From NCBI GenBank assembly GCA_963932465.1, contig OZ010794.1, positions 445,610,502-445,674,501 on the forward strand: a stretch of 64,000 nucleotides of DNA, given 5' to 3'. Shown in pieces: positions 32,691 through 44,808 of this stretch. Positions within the stretch are counted from its first letter, which is position 1. Every line of letters starts with the position of its first letter. This DNA comes from Maratus speciosus (taxonomy: Eukaryota; Arthropoda; Arachnida; Araneae; Salticidae). The position numbers and the translations under genes are program-made. The notes under the pieces were generated by a model. It had not been told where the DNA came from. It did no database searches and saw only the letters and a program-made list of their open reading frames with translations.

Positions 32691-33053
32691 GTTTAGCTTG
32701 AGATTTCAATTACACATGCGTACATTTATATTAGCTCTCAGATGGCTTGCTAATTTGGCACTTCTGGGCAGGGAATGAAAAAAGACTTAACTCTTTTTTT
32801 TTTTTTTTTTGTTAATACTTTCGAAAATAGTTGAAAAATGTTTATGATTTGGGTTTGTCTGTCCGTCAGTCTATTCGAGCTCTAACTCGCGTAAATATAC
32901 TGGGATTGTCATGTAATTGGTATAAGTTATTGCGGTTTACACTAGCATGTGCGATATTGAAAAAAACTGTATAGCTGTATACTTCATGTACAGGTGCACT
33001 CAAAAGTATTCCGGTACATTATGTTGTATGGGGAAAATCGTTTGCGGTGTATT
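32691..33053. other. Intergenic sequence, no gene recognised
   Basis: Contains a T run at 32791-32809 and a GTCTGTCCGTCAGTC stretch near 32865, the kind of simple sequence that ends dispersed repeats here. Confidence 0.35.
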
Positions 33054-33112
33054 TTAACCACTTCCGTACCAGTGGATCCACGTATGCATCCAAGCGCCTG
33101 ATTCCCCACAAA

Positions 33113-34418
33113 CAGTGGCGCCAACTTATATGGGCTTATGGGGCGCGAGCCCACCCAATAATTTGATGTCTTCCGCCCACCCAATTTCAATTGATTTAAT
33201 TCGTAATTTATTTTTTTATTTATTTAATCGCTGAAATGAAATTTCGTTTTATGAACGTTCTCAAAATAATTTTGTTCGAAAAATAGTAAGAACATCAATT
33301 AAACTTACAGGAGCACGGAAAACTCCTTCGCGGAAATATAGTTAAATTTCTCACAAAAACAAATTTTCTGTATATTTTGCCATCTGTTTTGATGACTTGA
33401 ATTGATAAAGCACTTAAGTTAGTAAAAGGTTTGCTTTTCTTGAGATTTAGTTTTTTGCACTTAACAATTCCAATGTTATTCAAAATAAATATTAATGCAT
33501 TTATAAGGAAGAACTTATAAGAATACCAATTAATATACAGTAGAACCTCTTTTATCCGAAACTCTTTTAACTGAAACTCTCGGTTAACCAAAATCCACTT
33601 TTAAAGCTTTTTTTTTTTTTTTTTTTAGAATCACATTCCTTCTGTGCAAACGGTCTTTTCCCGAACTACGAGTTTGGATCCCCTTTCTTAGAATTCCTTT
33701 GAATTTAACTTGAGGTCCCGTACGATGTGGAGTGAACTAGAACACATTAAGAGGAGGGAGAACCGGAGTGTGTGAATGTGCTCTAGCAGGCGAAGAAAAC
33801 GAATAGATTAGCATTTCTGAAGCTTTTGAATGTTTTGCAAAATGTTTGGCATGGCTAGAGCAGCAGAAAGCGGGAATACTGGTTGAACTAATAGTATTAA
33901 AAAAAACTTCGTGATAGAACTGCAAAGCAAAGGCAATCGAAACTGCGACAGTCAAAACTTTGTTTCAAACCCTTGTGAAATATGTAAAAGGTATCTATAC
34001 TTAATTTCAAAATTAAAATTCAGGTAATTTATTCTTGTTTTTATTCTGCTGTTGCTTTATTTTCATTAAGCACTTGTTACAATAATAAGAAATACCGCAA
34101 TTATTTGTCCATAATCTTAAATTTCAAGTATTCTCGATTATCCGAACATTTCGATTTTCCGAAAGATGGTCTCTCCCAATTACTTCGGATAATCGAGGTT
34201 CTACTCTAATTATTTTTAAATACATAATTAAATTATAATAATTTAAAAATTTGCTTAGAAAAAACATAATTTAATTTCGAATTATCATCTTTAGTTATTC
34301 GCTCCTCCCCTCTCTCGTCCCACCCACTTACACCCTAACAAAATTATATGTGTTTATCTGTTATTTTATTCAACACTTTTTGATCTCACCCTATATTTTT
34401 GAAAAGTTGGCGCTACTG
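33113..34418. mobile_element. 1306-bp hAT element with 8-bp duplication CCCACAAA
   Basis: The ends CAGTGGCGCCAACTT and AAGTTGGCGCTACTG are inverted repeats with one mismatch. CCCACAAA flanks it on both sides (33105-33112, 34419-34426). CAGTGGCG-type ends and 8-bp duplications define hAT. No transposase is left; a pogo-type MITE is nested inside (33538-34206). Confidence 0.85.
33538..34206. mobile_element. 669-bp pogo/Tigger-type element with TA duplication
   Basis: CAGTAGAACCTCTTTTATCC at the left is matched by GAGTAGAACCTCGATTATCC (minus strand) at the right. TA flanks both ends (33536-33537, 34207-34208). Further TTATCCGAA / TTCGGATAA words lie inside the ends. It is non-coding. Confidence 0.8.
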
Positions 34419-34663
34419 CCCACAAACACCAGCGTGTCCACGTATGAATCCATGTCCATTCATTATTCAATCGTTGCTGCTAAAAACGGTATAGGAGGAA
34501 TATATGCATGTGTATAGCGGGTATTATGAGAAATTTTGGAAAGATGATGATGAATAAAAGCATCTCATTTTTCTGAAAATTACTACATGATATTTTAAAT
34601 CTGAATTCCCGAAAAACTGGTTTTGCATGTAATCTTCATATACATATACTGGTACGGAAGTGG

Positions 34664-35235
34664 TTAATTGCCGAAACGTCAGTGAAGGCTTACTGTGGAG
34701 ACACGAAAAGTTTTGATTTCCGTTTGTCTGTCTGTTTGTCCGTCTGTCTGTCTGTCTGTCTGTCTGTTCCGCGATAACTGCCGCAAAAAGCATCCGACCG
34801 GCTTGAAATTAATTGGGCATGTTGATGAGGTACTCGGACTTAGCTGTATAGTTTTTGGTTAAATTTGGTTCATTCGTTCGGGAAATATAGAACATTTTAT
34901 TTTGCTCTGTAATGCTTGTCTATGGCAAGTCAGACGATTTTCAAATTTTCATTTGTTGAAAGAAATGGCTCATATAAAAAATGGATTTAAATGGTAAATT
35001 TTGGATGCTGAAATTTTTAAATAAGATTATTAAATTATTCCAATTAGTTTGAAATTATGTCAGTATATTTGCGAGATTTTTTAAATTAGGTTTATAATTT
35101 TTGGGGAAACTTTATGCATGTTTTCCAATAATATAAAGCATTTTGTTTTATCAGTTTGACATAATACATATTTCCTTTTTTACCTTTTCTTTCATCAGTT
35201 GCCTAGCAACGAATTTGGTCTTAATAATATTAGTA
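34664..35235 (+). repeat. Microsatellite-bearing dispersed repeat, family A copy 1
   Basis: Starts TTAATTGCCGAAACGTCAGT, runs through GTCTGTCTGTC simple repeats and GCGATAACTGCCGCAAAAAG, and ends near GTTGCCTAGCAACG. The second copy is at 37036-37575 in the same orientation. A 4-base unit GTCT array sits inside, not at the end. Confidence 0.75.
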
Positions 35236-35672
35236 TAAATGCGTCTATAATGTTTCAGTAAAGCCAATGTCAAAACGGATGAATTAATGCATTTGTATTT
35301 TTGCATATAGATGAATTTTAGCCCCAAAAATAAAAATAGGCAATATTTTATTTATTTTATTCAAATATTTTGCTTAAAAATACAAAAGTTCATTATTTTC
35401 ATAGAGAATAATGTGACATTTTTTCATAAAATTTATCAATGTTTCTTTAATCGTTGCCAAGAAAATCAAAACCCTGAATAATATTTTCTCTTAAACAATT
35501 TTCAATTGAAAGATTTTGACGTGAAACAGGAAAATGAAAAAAAAATTAAGAATAAAAAAATTAATATGGCGACATATTGGGGATAAAAAGAAAACTCTCA
35601 AGTATTTCTTAATATAACAAGATGAAAGGTTTTGAGTAAGTACGAATAGCAGATGAATTAGACGTCATTTAT

Positions 35673-35705
<33 letters not shown>

Positions 35706-35753
35706 TGTTGGAATAAAAAGACCTTGGATAAAATAAAATGAACTATTATTTAC
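35236..35753. other. AT-rich sequence with A homopolymer
   Basis: No gene. A run of about 38 A residues at 35666-35703. Confidence 0.5.
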
Positions 35754-36091
35754 GGAGGAAAGAGATAAAGAGATAGATGGAGATGCAGTATGCCGTAAAA
35801 ACAGTTTGCAATATGATGTGCGTTAGCCCAGATTTAAATGCCATCATTTGGCCCAAACAAAACAAGCACGTGGAACAGGGACCGAATTCTTTGACTTCAT
35901 CCGTGCATTTTTTCTGTAAAATGAAAATGATCTGCTTATATTTAAGCATTCTAAAGTAGCATTTCATCGTATTATGAATTAAAAACTGTATTACTAAAAA
36001 TATTTTTTCTTTTCTTTCTTTCTTTTTTTAAGCACGCCGTTGTGTTTTGGTCGAATGTAGCGGATTTTAAGGTTACATTTTTGGCGTCACT
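35754..36091 (-). mobile_element. GGAGGAAAGAGA MITE, copy 2 (truncated)
   Basis: This is the inverted copy of 14199-14563: GGAGGAAAGAGA, GATGGAGATGCAGT, GCCGTAAAA, TGGCCCAAACAAAACAAGCA and CGGATTTTA...TTGGCGTCA all correspond. The last ~25 bases, including the second terminus, are missing. Confidence 0.7.
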
Positions 36092-36284
36092 TCAAGATTT
36101 ATTGTTTGCGTACGGTTAACATGAGGATTTTATTTTAAATTTTAAATTTATTAATTTATAAAAAAAAAAACTTATGCTTATCCTTATAAATCACAGCGTA
36201 AAAAAAAAAAAAAAAAATCTATGATATACTATAACCATCCGCACAATCAATAAAAAATTACGAATGTAAACTTAAATAAACTAC

Positions 36285-36320
36285 GGAGGGTTCAGGGGGC
36301 ACAGCCCCCCTGAAGAAATG
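36285..36320. repeat. GC-rich palindrome CAGGGGGCACAGCCCCCCTG
   Basis: A 20-base near-perfect palindrome in AT-rich context, similar in style to GGGGAGCTCTGCCCC at 11279. It may be the hairpin of a dispersed repeat. Confidence 0.5.
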
Positions 36321-36450
36321 CAATTTTTGATTTAAAAAGTTACCAGAATTAGCAGCTCATCAGAACTTCAGAACATCAGTGTATAACCACTTGTTTAACA
36401 CATTTAATTTCTGAAACTTTTCGAAGTATTTTATATTCTTATAAATATTT

Positions 36451-36893
36451 ACAAAAAGGACTGACTGATTTTTAAATTCAATATCTTCCAAACCGTGGCA
36501 GATATTAAAAAAATTCTTGCAGGAGGGTTATGCATAAAGTCAAAAGTTTTATTACAGTGATTTTCGATTTTAGTTCGAATTACAAACAATAGATGGCGCT
36601 GTAAGCAATAGTCGCTAAATACAGGCTCGATTTTTGGTCCTTTCTGTTGTTCCATGCAGAAAAAGGAGATGGAAATGTATTATCCGGGCCACGAAGTACC
36701 AAAAATCGAGCCTGAATTTAGCCTCTATTGATCGAAGCGCCATCTATTGTTTGTAATTCGAACTAAAATCGAAAATCACTGTAAAAAACTTTTGACTTTA
36801 TGCATAACCCTCCTGCAAGAATTTTTTTAATATCTGTCACCGTTTGGAAGTTATTGAATTTTAAAATCAGTCAGTCCTTTTTGGGACACCCGG
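36451..36893. mobile_element. CCGGGTGTCC palindromic MITE, copy 2
   Basis: Nearly identical to 21712-22164 along its length. The left terminus is lost (starts at AAAAAGGACTGACTG); the right terminus GGGACACCCGG is followed by TA. Confidence 0.85.
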
Positions 36894-37035
36894 TATGTAA
36901 TTTGAAAACTTTAAAAAGCGATTTGTAGGAAGATGAATATTACGTAATGAGTGTTAAAGAACAATGACTTGCAAAGATGACGTTGAGGCTCCTGATCTGC
37001 AGATTTACTAGTTTTATAATCTCAAATAAAGTCAT

Positions 37036-37575
37036 TAATTGCCGAAACGTCAGTGAAGGCTTACTGTGGAGACACGAAATGTTTTGGTTTCCGTTAGTCT
37101 GTCTGTTAGTCTGTCTGTCTGTTCCGCGATAACTGCCGCAAAAAGCATCCGATTAACTTGAAATTCACTGGACATGTTGATGAGGTACCCGGACTTAGCT
37201 GTATAGTTTTTGGTTAAATTTGGTTTATTCGTTCGGAAAATATAGGATATTTTATTTTTCACAATAATGCTTTTTTATGGCAATTCAGACGATTTTTCCA
37301 TTTTTATTTGTTAAAAGGAAATGACCCATATGATTGAAGGATTTAGATGGTAAATTATGGATGATGAAATTTCCTAATTGGAATCACACAGTGTTCATAT
37401 TAGTTTGAAATTTTTTCTATGCATTTGTCAGAGTTTTTAAATTCGGTGTATAACTTATGGAGGGATTATATATACGCGTTCCAATAACATAAAATATTGT
37501 CTTTTATAAATTTTCTTCTTTAGAATGTACACATTTCACTGTTTTAATTTTTTTAACTGTTGCCTAGCAACGCAA
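37036..37575 (+). repeat. Microsatellite-bearing dispersed repeat, family A copy 2
   Basis: Same start (TTAATTGCCGAAACGTCAGT) and end (GTTGCCTAGCAACG) as 34664-35235, with a shorter GTCT tract. Both copies are in the same orientation, about 2.4 kb apart. Confidence 0.75.
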
Positions 37576-39066
37576 CTACGCCTAAAAATATCGCAGATGT
37601 GAAAGTATGTGTAATTGTTTGAAATTGCTGGCAAGATCTAGACAACTATTAAAAATTAGGTTAATGAATATCTTAATTTATCTATAAATTCCCTAGCACA
37701 AGCTAACAAGAGTGTTGGGCGCACCCTTTTCTCCGAACTTACTTGATCCAAAAGAAAATCTATCTTATAGGGGCCTCTAATTATAGAGAACCTGGTGATC
37801 GTAAAGCCTAGTTAGTTAATAGATAACCTACGGTCATTTACCTAAAAGGTTATCTTGAATAAATAACCCTAGTAGCAAATTGTGTCTGGCCCTTGAATGG
37901 CCTCTCATCGAAATCCGATTACACGATAAGTGGCCGATTATCGTATTCTCATCGGACAGGGATGATTTTCATCGGCAATTACTCAGAAATGTCTCATTGG
38001 CCTTAGATCAATGGATGATCGCAAACTGATGAATTTTAGAAAAAAATATGATGAATCACCGAGGAGTACGATTTCATGACGATGAATGTCCGATGACTTT
38101 TAGATGAGTTATCAAGCAAATTTTGATGAGAAAGCGATGAATTATAGATTGGTTGGTTGGGTGTATAAATGAAAGCGATTTCAGAATATTCATTTTCAGA
38201 TTTTGCGAAATATACATACATTAAAATTTTAGGAGTTAGAAATTTAAATATGCTCACTTTTAATTTCTATTAGCTTTACTACAATCATTTGAAACAAAAT
38301 ATTTAAACAAAAATATCCAAATTTTGTTTTATTTTTTGAGGGGGGAGGGGGGCTGAATTAAAGTTCCATATTTTCTTAGTTTATTTCTGAACAAATACTA
38401 CTCCTTCATTTAAATAATCCTATTAAATTCTATTATTTATCCTCTTCCTAGAGCCTTTTATTTTAAATAAAGTTTGCTTGCTGAACTCAAACTGATTTAT
38501 TAAAAAAAAAAAAAAAGGCTCTAAAAAAGGGATTTTCCAATATTAATACTTAAAAAAGGGATTTTTTAAGTATTAATATTGGACTAACAATTACCACTGT
38601 TATTGTTTATCATTTTGTTTGATAGAAATATTTTAAAAGAATTTTGTTAATTCTAAATTATTGTTCTGCTTTGATAAGTTTTTGCCCTTTAAATTTTTCA
38701 TTTTAAAATGTGAAAGATTATTTCTTTCATTTTATTCGACTTTAAGAGATGAAAAATGCATTGGGCCTTTTTTCTACCAAGGTACATATGAATAATTCAG
38801 TAAGTTATACTATTGTATAAACACTCATAACTCACAAGAGTGCATATTTTTAAATAAGCATTTTTTGGAGGGGGGGAGGGTTAAGGTGGGATTCAGGTGT
38901 CTAATTAGGTACAATTTAGGTCTGTTCGGAGATCCTTGACAAGAGGCATACAAAAGAAAAAGGCCCTGACACCCTCCTCGTTTAAATAAAGACCATTTTT
39001 TATCACACAAACTGTCCCAAACACATACCCATATTTGCCAATAAGCCGTTTTTCCCAAAAATAAAT
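37576..39066. other. Intergenic; CGATGA-rich patch and a perfect hairpin
   Basis: Around 37905-38140 the words ATCGG, CGATGA and GATGAAT recur many times in one orientation, without fixed period. At 38538-38583 CCAATATTAATACTTAAAA and its complement form a ~19-bp perfect hairpin around a GGGATT loop. No gene. Confidence 0.45.
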
Positions 39067-39168
39067 ACTTTGAACCAGAAAATTTATTTAATTAAATGTG
39101 TCTTGCCTCTATGTGGTAGAGATTTGAAATATACTTTATTTCATTAAATAAAATTTCTGGTTTAAAGT
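39067..39168. mobile_element. ~100-bp palindromic MITE
   Basis: ACTTTGAACCAGAAAATTTA at the left faces AAATTTCTGGTTTAAAGT at the right; ~30-bp arms with a short loop. Too small to code. Confidence 0.55.
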
Positions 39169-39377
39169 TTTTTTCTTCTTTCATTACGTGGGAAGGTGGT
39201 AATAAGTATGCTTATATTTTTTTTTCTTAAATATTTCATAATTCATATCTGTAAAGTATAAAAAATAAAACTCTAAAATAAAGCACACCGTAATAACAGA
39301 TTATATTTCTAAAACAAATGTATGAATTAGGTTCAGCTTTGCAAGTCCCATTTTTAATTCAAATCCAATTCATTTAA

Positions 39378-39576
39378 CCCCTTGAGAAAGTGATTGTGTT
39401 CCTGTAATGTTAAATTCACACCGGATCTTTGAAAATTTTTGTTTCAAAATAAGGAAAAGCAATTTTACAAGTTTTTTCCATCAAAGTTACAAAAATAAAA
39501 TTTATTTAAAAGTTTCCGGTGCAAATCTTGATTAAACTTAGGTGAGATAAAATATATCCCATCGCCTCTCAAGGGG
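39378..39576. mobile_element. 199-bp piggyBac-type MITE with TTAA duplication
   Basis: CCCCTTGAGAAAGTGAT at the left and ATCGCCTCTCAAGGGG at the right, each flanked by TTAA (39374-39377, 39577-39580). CACCGGA / TCCGGTG further in are also inverted. Confidence 0.8.
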
Positions 39577-40167
39577 TTAATATTCACAACTTTCACGTCT
39601 ACGGTTAATTTCTTTTCTATTGGTACTACCTAGATGTTTAAGGAAAAATCTTATGTCACGCTGATACTTCAAGACTGTATTGTCTGTGAAAACTTCTGTA
39701 AAGTAGGTCTTTCCCCCTCTGAAATATTTGTATCTTTAATATGATTTAAGAAAAATAGATAGAAAAACTATTTTAATTAATATTTTAATAATTATTGATC
39801 AATCTAATTGTCCAATTTATTTGAAAATAACTTTTTGAGCCTTTCTGATAATTTTTTTCCCAAAACACTGCTGCGATGATTTTTTTCATTCAAAAAATTT
39901 ACATAAATTTATATTCATTATGGAATTGGGCTTCATTAGCACAGGACCAACATTCTCTGGAAGTGTAGGAAAAAAATTTTCAACACCTAAACTTACGCAT
40001 CCAGATGCATAGGTCACAATAGTTGAATGCGAACAAATCCACACAACGTGGAATAAGGAAAGGCTTTAATGCTCGTGATATTATTTAAAATGTTTAACTG
40101 TTTTTGTTTATTAATCCATAAATTTCATGACTGAAACAAAATTTAAAATACTACTGTAGTAGTTATA

Positions 40168-40346
40168 CAGTCAAACCTTGTTAACATAAATTTCAAGGCA
40201 AATTAAAAGTTTTTCCCTCATGTTATCATCAATAGTTTATATTATTAGTAACAAAATCGTTGTATTAATTTTGACAGGCATTGTAGGAACAATTCATATT
40301 AAAAGTATACCAGGTTAATTCTGTACATGTTAATGAGGTTTGAATG
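40168..40346. mobile_element. 179-bp pogo/Tigger-type MITE with TA duplication
   Basis: CAGTCAAACCTTGTTAACAT at the left and CATTCAAACCTCATTAACAT (minus strand) at the right, with TA at 40166-40167 and 40347-40348. Confidence 0.75.
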
Positions 40347-40395
40347 TACTTTTTGTTGTTTAATAGCAACATCCATCTCCTGTTAGTTTCTGTTT

Positions 40396-40556
40396 CATAG
40401 CTGCCAACTTGTACGTATTTTTCTTACCACTAAAATTTTATAGAATTTTTTTATTTATTTAAACGTTAAAATTGCTTGAATTGCGGTGATTAAATTAACT
40501 AAAATTTTCTGTTACATTTTAGTGGTATGAAAAATCCGTACAAGTTGGCAGCTATG
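40396..40556. mobile_element. CATAGCTGCCAAC palindromic MITE, copy 1 (161 bp)
   Basis: CATAGCTGCCAACTTGTACG faces CGTACAAGTTGGCAGCTATG. Pairing continues over CCACTAAAATTTTAT / AAAATTTTCTG...TAGTGG. A second member lies about 100 bases downstream. Confidence 0.75.
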
Positions 40557-40652
40557 CTGTTTAGATATTAGGGCAGATGACTGAAAAAATACATTATCTT
40601 AATTCATTTTTTTTTCAGTTTTATATCTCTATGCCTACATAAAACATCACAT

Positions 40653-40802
40653 CATAGCTGCCAACATCTTACGCTTTTTCAGACCACAAAAATTTTATAG
40701 TAAATTTTACCTTTTTAAATCGCCGTAATCTGCCGATTAAATAAGGCAAAGATTTCTATTAAATTTTTGTGGTCTGAAAAAGCGGAAGAGTTGGCAGCTA
40801 TG
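40653..40802. mobile_element. CATAGCTGCCAAC palindromic MITE, copy 2 (150 bp)
   Basis: CATAGCTGCCAAC and GTTGGCAGCTATG frame it. TTTTTCAGACCACAAAAATTT pairs with its complement. TCACAT occurs on both sides (40647-40652, 40803-40808) and may be the target duplication. The arms differ from copy 1 inside the first ~13 bases. Confidence 0.75.
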
Positions 40803-43430
40803 TCACATTAATGTTAGCTATTTTATCTTATTGTTTCTAAACTTGAAGTGTTGTTTTAAGAATCTACATATACTATCTGCATTTTTTAATTACTACATTA
40901 ATAAAATACCCCAATTTCTAGTGCATACTCTGCTGATCAAACAAACATGTTTAGATCCAGAAATGTTAATAAATAAGATTTATCTTATTTCTATTTTCTA
41001 CATAGTATGCAACATATTTAAAGAAACTTTCTTGATGTAAAATTTATTGGATCGGCTGCAAACTATGTACATCTGAAATTAGAGTACACAAAAAGTACTT
41101 AAATTCTGTTCAATTAACTTGCTCATTTCATATAAATGTACTATTTGAAAGTTTTATTAAGGTTAAACAATGGCAGAAAAAAAAATTGTTGCTTCTTCCC
41201 GTAACTCTTCATAGAAATCTAAACACAAATCTTCTAAGTTAAATAAGTTTCTGAAGCAATTTATTGTCACAGAATGATTCAAACGTGGCTGTGTACATCC
41301 CATAAAAAAGTAGAAGTAATAAAATATTTATTGAATATTCATGCATAAGAATTAAATGAGGACGTCAGTTTCAAAACTTGTCTTATCTAAAAGTTAAAAA
41401 ATCGAGTTTTCTCTGTCATTCTATTCTACTGGTACTGGTGGACATGAATTGAGAAAACAATACAATCTGCAAAACACTAGCTTTACTGTGTATTTCTGGC
41501 ATTGTAAAATCTTGGTTTAGAATGAAGACCAATGGACGTGATCAGAGGTTTTTCACGATTTCTGAAAATTTGATTTTCTGGATAAGGCGAATTTTGAAAC
41601 TCATGTCCTCAAATATAGCTAATAATTTCAAAAGCAAACTTTAATTAACTCTGATATAAATTTAAGATTTATTTATTTTTAAATAACACATAATATAACA
41701 TACACATCAAAAGAAATTCAAGGTAAGTTTAAATATATAAGTGCATCAATTACACTGTTTATAATTAATGTTCCAACAGGAACAAACAAAAACTAATGCA
41801 TTTAAAATAACTTCGGAAAAAAAAATCGCAAGGGAAGGTTGATCTGTATTTTCCATTTGAAGTCAGTCATCTGGGTAATTACATGAAGTATCTTGTTTTA
41901 GAAGTGTTCTAGCCAAATTATCAGGACGGAATGCCATCTTTTCTTAAATGTAGCTAACAAAACTGCTGACAATATTTCATTTTCTGCAGTGTAGAGAGGG
42001 GATATCATGAATGTCATCAGATGTAAAATGCAGTTCACAAAGCTAGACAAAAAGAGAAAAAAATAGTAAATTTTTGTGCATAATCATGTGTTGTGTATAT
42101 ACATATAAAACTGTGGTTTATTTCAGTAAGCTTTATTTAGTACCCTTGTATTTTATTTCAATGAGAGATATATGGGGTCATTCAAAAAAGTCCATTTTGA
42201 AATTTTTAAGAAAGAAAAAATATCTTTTGAAAAGGATTGAATACTTATTCAAAAAAGAAACTGAAGGTGAATTTGGGATTTTGGCCCAAGCTTAGTATTT
42301 TTTTTTTTTTAATCTTGGATTTTTTGGGTCTGCACAATTTGAAATAACAGCAAAATTGTAAAAATTTTAAGCCAAGATAGAATTTGTTAAGGCCAAACCT
42401 GAAAATTTTAGTCTGTGCAGACCTTTAATGTCTACTGTTATTTCAGTTAATTTTTCTATATACAAGTTAAAATTAACAAACATAAAACTTTCCAAATAGG
42501 AACCGGCAAATTTGCAAAGAAAAAAAAATTAAGACTTCATATACAAAATTACACTTTGTTTCTATAAACAGTTTCAGTGTTTAAATAACCATTTTACAAA
42601 GGGCCAATTTTGGAGATTTTCTTCAGATTGAAACCTGGTACTTATCAAGTATACCCTACAGATTTCACCCAAAATCTTATTTCAAACAACAAAAACCAGC
42701 TTTTTGCTATGAAGAAAAGGTGGTTTTATGATTTCATGGAATCCTCTATAATTTTCTTTAAAGGCAGGATACCATTCATTGAGCCGAAAAAGTAGGTCAA
42801 TTTCATCCTCCCCCCCATAGAAAGAATAAAGTACCACAAAAACTGAATTTAACCAGTTATTATTCATAGTTTGTAGTATAACAGATATTTTTTATTATAC
42901 AACAACCCCAGTAGCAGAAAATTCTCCATGTGCCTGTGACAGATACTTCGGGGACAAAAAATAATCTGCAGGTAAAATATTTTTACAATTGAAGCGTTAA
43001 TTAATCAAACAATCACTTACACGTAACGTTTTTAGACATTTTAAAATATTTTATTAATAACAATATTAACTTTTTGTATTAAGTAATAAAGAAAGAGCTA
43101 AACATAATACTATGAAGCAAAATAAAGGTCTGACAAAGAAGAATCTGCAAAACAGAAAAGAAAATCTGCGAAGCTCGTCTCCTGTTTCGAACATTCTGCT
43201 ACCGGGACAACAACTATTAAAACTGATGGCAATATTGTCAGTTGCATATACAACATTTTTAGCATGACATGTAAAATACAGTTTAAATGGATCACCCAAT
43301 CATGTTTTTCTTTTTGGAAATAGCAGAATATTTTGCGGGCCCATCAGCCTTTTACATATGTAATTATAATATATTCTTTGAGCTACACCGAAGTTAAGAG
43401 ATAAAAGTTTTCAGAAAAAAGATGACACTT
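40803..43430. other. Longest low-repeat AT-rich stretch, no gene recognised
   Basis: Small frames (for example 42610-42795 plus, 42682-42867 minus, 43066-43299 minus) overlap on both strands and show no family resemblance. It could be intron or UTR of a gene outside the window, but nothing proves that. Confidence 0.35.
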
Positions 43431-43451
43431 TTTTTCTGAAAACAATTTCGC

Positions 43452-43485
43452 CCCCCCCCCCCCAAAAAAAAAAAAAAAAAAAAAA
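43452..43485 (+). repeat. C then A homopolymer
   Basis: About 12 C residues run directly into about 22 A residues. Confidence 0.8.
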
Positions 43486-43680
43486 TTAAATTTCAATGAA
43501 CTGCTGTAAAATTTATAAAAAGTTTACACCACCATCGTTATTTTATGTCACACAGACCTTTCGATTTGAGACAAACTGCACGCAGATTGAAGGGAAAATT
43601 TACCATTTTGGCTTTATTTTCAGTCACACAGATAATTTTACAACATCTGTTTTATTTCAGGTCCAAGGTGCATAAAACCA

Positions 43681-43684
<4 letters not shown>

Positions 43685-43724
<40 letters not shown>

Positions 43725-43805
43725 TTTTATATAATTTTTATTCTTTGAAACCTGAGGAGGAAAAAAAAAGCCAAATTTTCACAATTGGGGGGGGGGGGGG
43801 GGGGA
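43685..43805 (+). repeat. A and G homopolymers
   Basis: About 34 A residues at 43685-43719 and about 18 G residues at 43787-43804. Runs of this sort are error-prone in assembly. Confidence 0.8.
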
Positions 43806-44097
43806 GTTTCCAATTTCGAAATTATTTATGTTTCCACAGACATGAGGGAGAAGAGGGGAAAAAAAGGGAGGGGTGAAAAAAAATAACAACAATTTAAAAA
43901 ACAACTCATAAGCATTCAACGTTTATCTTTAAAAATCACACCTTTCAAAACTGCAAGTTTATGTAGTTAAAAAAATTTTTCATTACAACACGTTAATTTG
44001 GCATGGGCCCGATTATTGAAAATTCATCCTTTTGATTGACACTTGGATAAAAAACATGAAATGGTCCTTAAAAATAGACTTCTACACGGTTTTCTTG

Positions 44098-44575
44098 ATG
44101 TGTAATCATAATTATATTTATTAAACCATTTGAAAATTTTAAATGATAAAAAGAGTAGGCATATAAATTTTTAAATACATTATTTTTTTTATCTTTTCTA
44201 CTTTTTAGTGTTTAAATATTTTGTTGTTGCAGATTCACAGTCAGTTGGCATATTTTCGAAGAAATGATTTGACACATTATCTTCATTGTTTTTGTATTCA
44301 TAAACAATTATAACTACACTTCTTCTAAACTGTTTACTCAATGTGTAATCATAATTATATTAATATTAAACTATTTGAAAATTTGAAATGATAAAAAAGT
44401 AATATTTTTAAATACATTTTTTATTTATTTATATTTTCTACTTTTTAGTGCTTAAAATATTTTGTTACTGCAGATTCACAGTCAGTTGGCATATTTTGGC
44501 AGAAATCATTTGACACATTATCTTCGTTGTTTTTGTACTCATAAATAATTACAACTGCAAAAATTATTTGGCAAT
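44098..44575 (+). repeat. 243-bp tandem duplication of non-coding DNA
   Basis: ATGTGTAATCATAATTATAT begins at 44098 and again at 44341. Both copies share CTTTTTAGTG, GCAGATTCACAGTCAGTTGG and TTGACACATTATCTTC in order, with about 10% differences and small indels. The copies abut with no gap. Confidence 0.85.
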
Positions 44576-44773
44576 TTATCAACATTTTCAAAATCACTTT
44601 GTGGCAACCTTTATTTACATTTTAAAAACATTCACAGATTGAAATATCTTTATAAAATAGTTATCAATGTATCAAACGCACAAACAATTATTTGTTTTAT
44701 ATTGATACCATTTAATATACACATTAAAAAACTATTAGTTTAATTTATGCATAAATAAAACATAACAATTAAT

Positions 44774-44778
<5 letters not shown>

Positions 44779-44805
<27 letters not shown>
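44779..44805. repeat. (AT)n microsatellite
   Basis: About 13 AT units. Confidence 0.85.

Positions 44806-44808
<3 letters not shown>

Larger units (their letters stand above)
33058..34663. mobile_element. piggyBac-type MITE (TTAA duplication) interrupted by a hAT element
   Basis: CCACTTCCGTACCAGTGG at the left and its complement ACTGGTACGGAAGTGG at the right are flanked by TTAA at 33054-33057 and 34664-34667. Without the inner hAT insertion the element is only about 290 bases. TCCACGTATGCATCC and TCCACGTATGAATCC recur inside. Confidence 0.75.
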
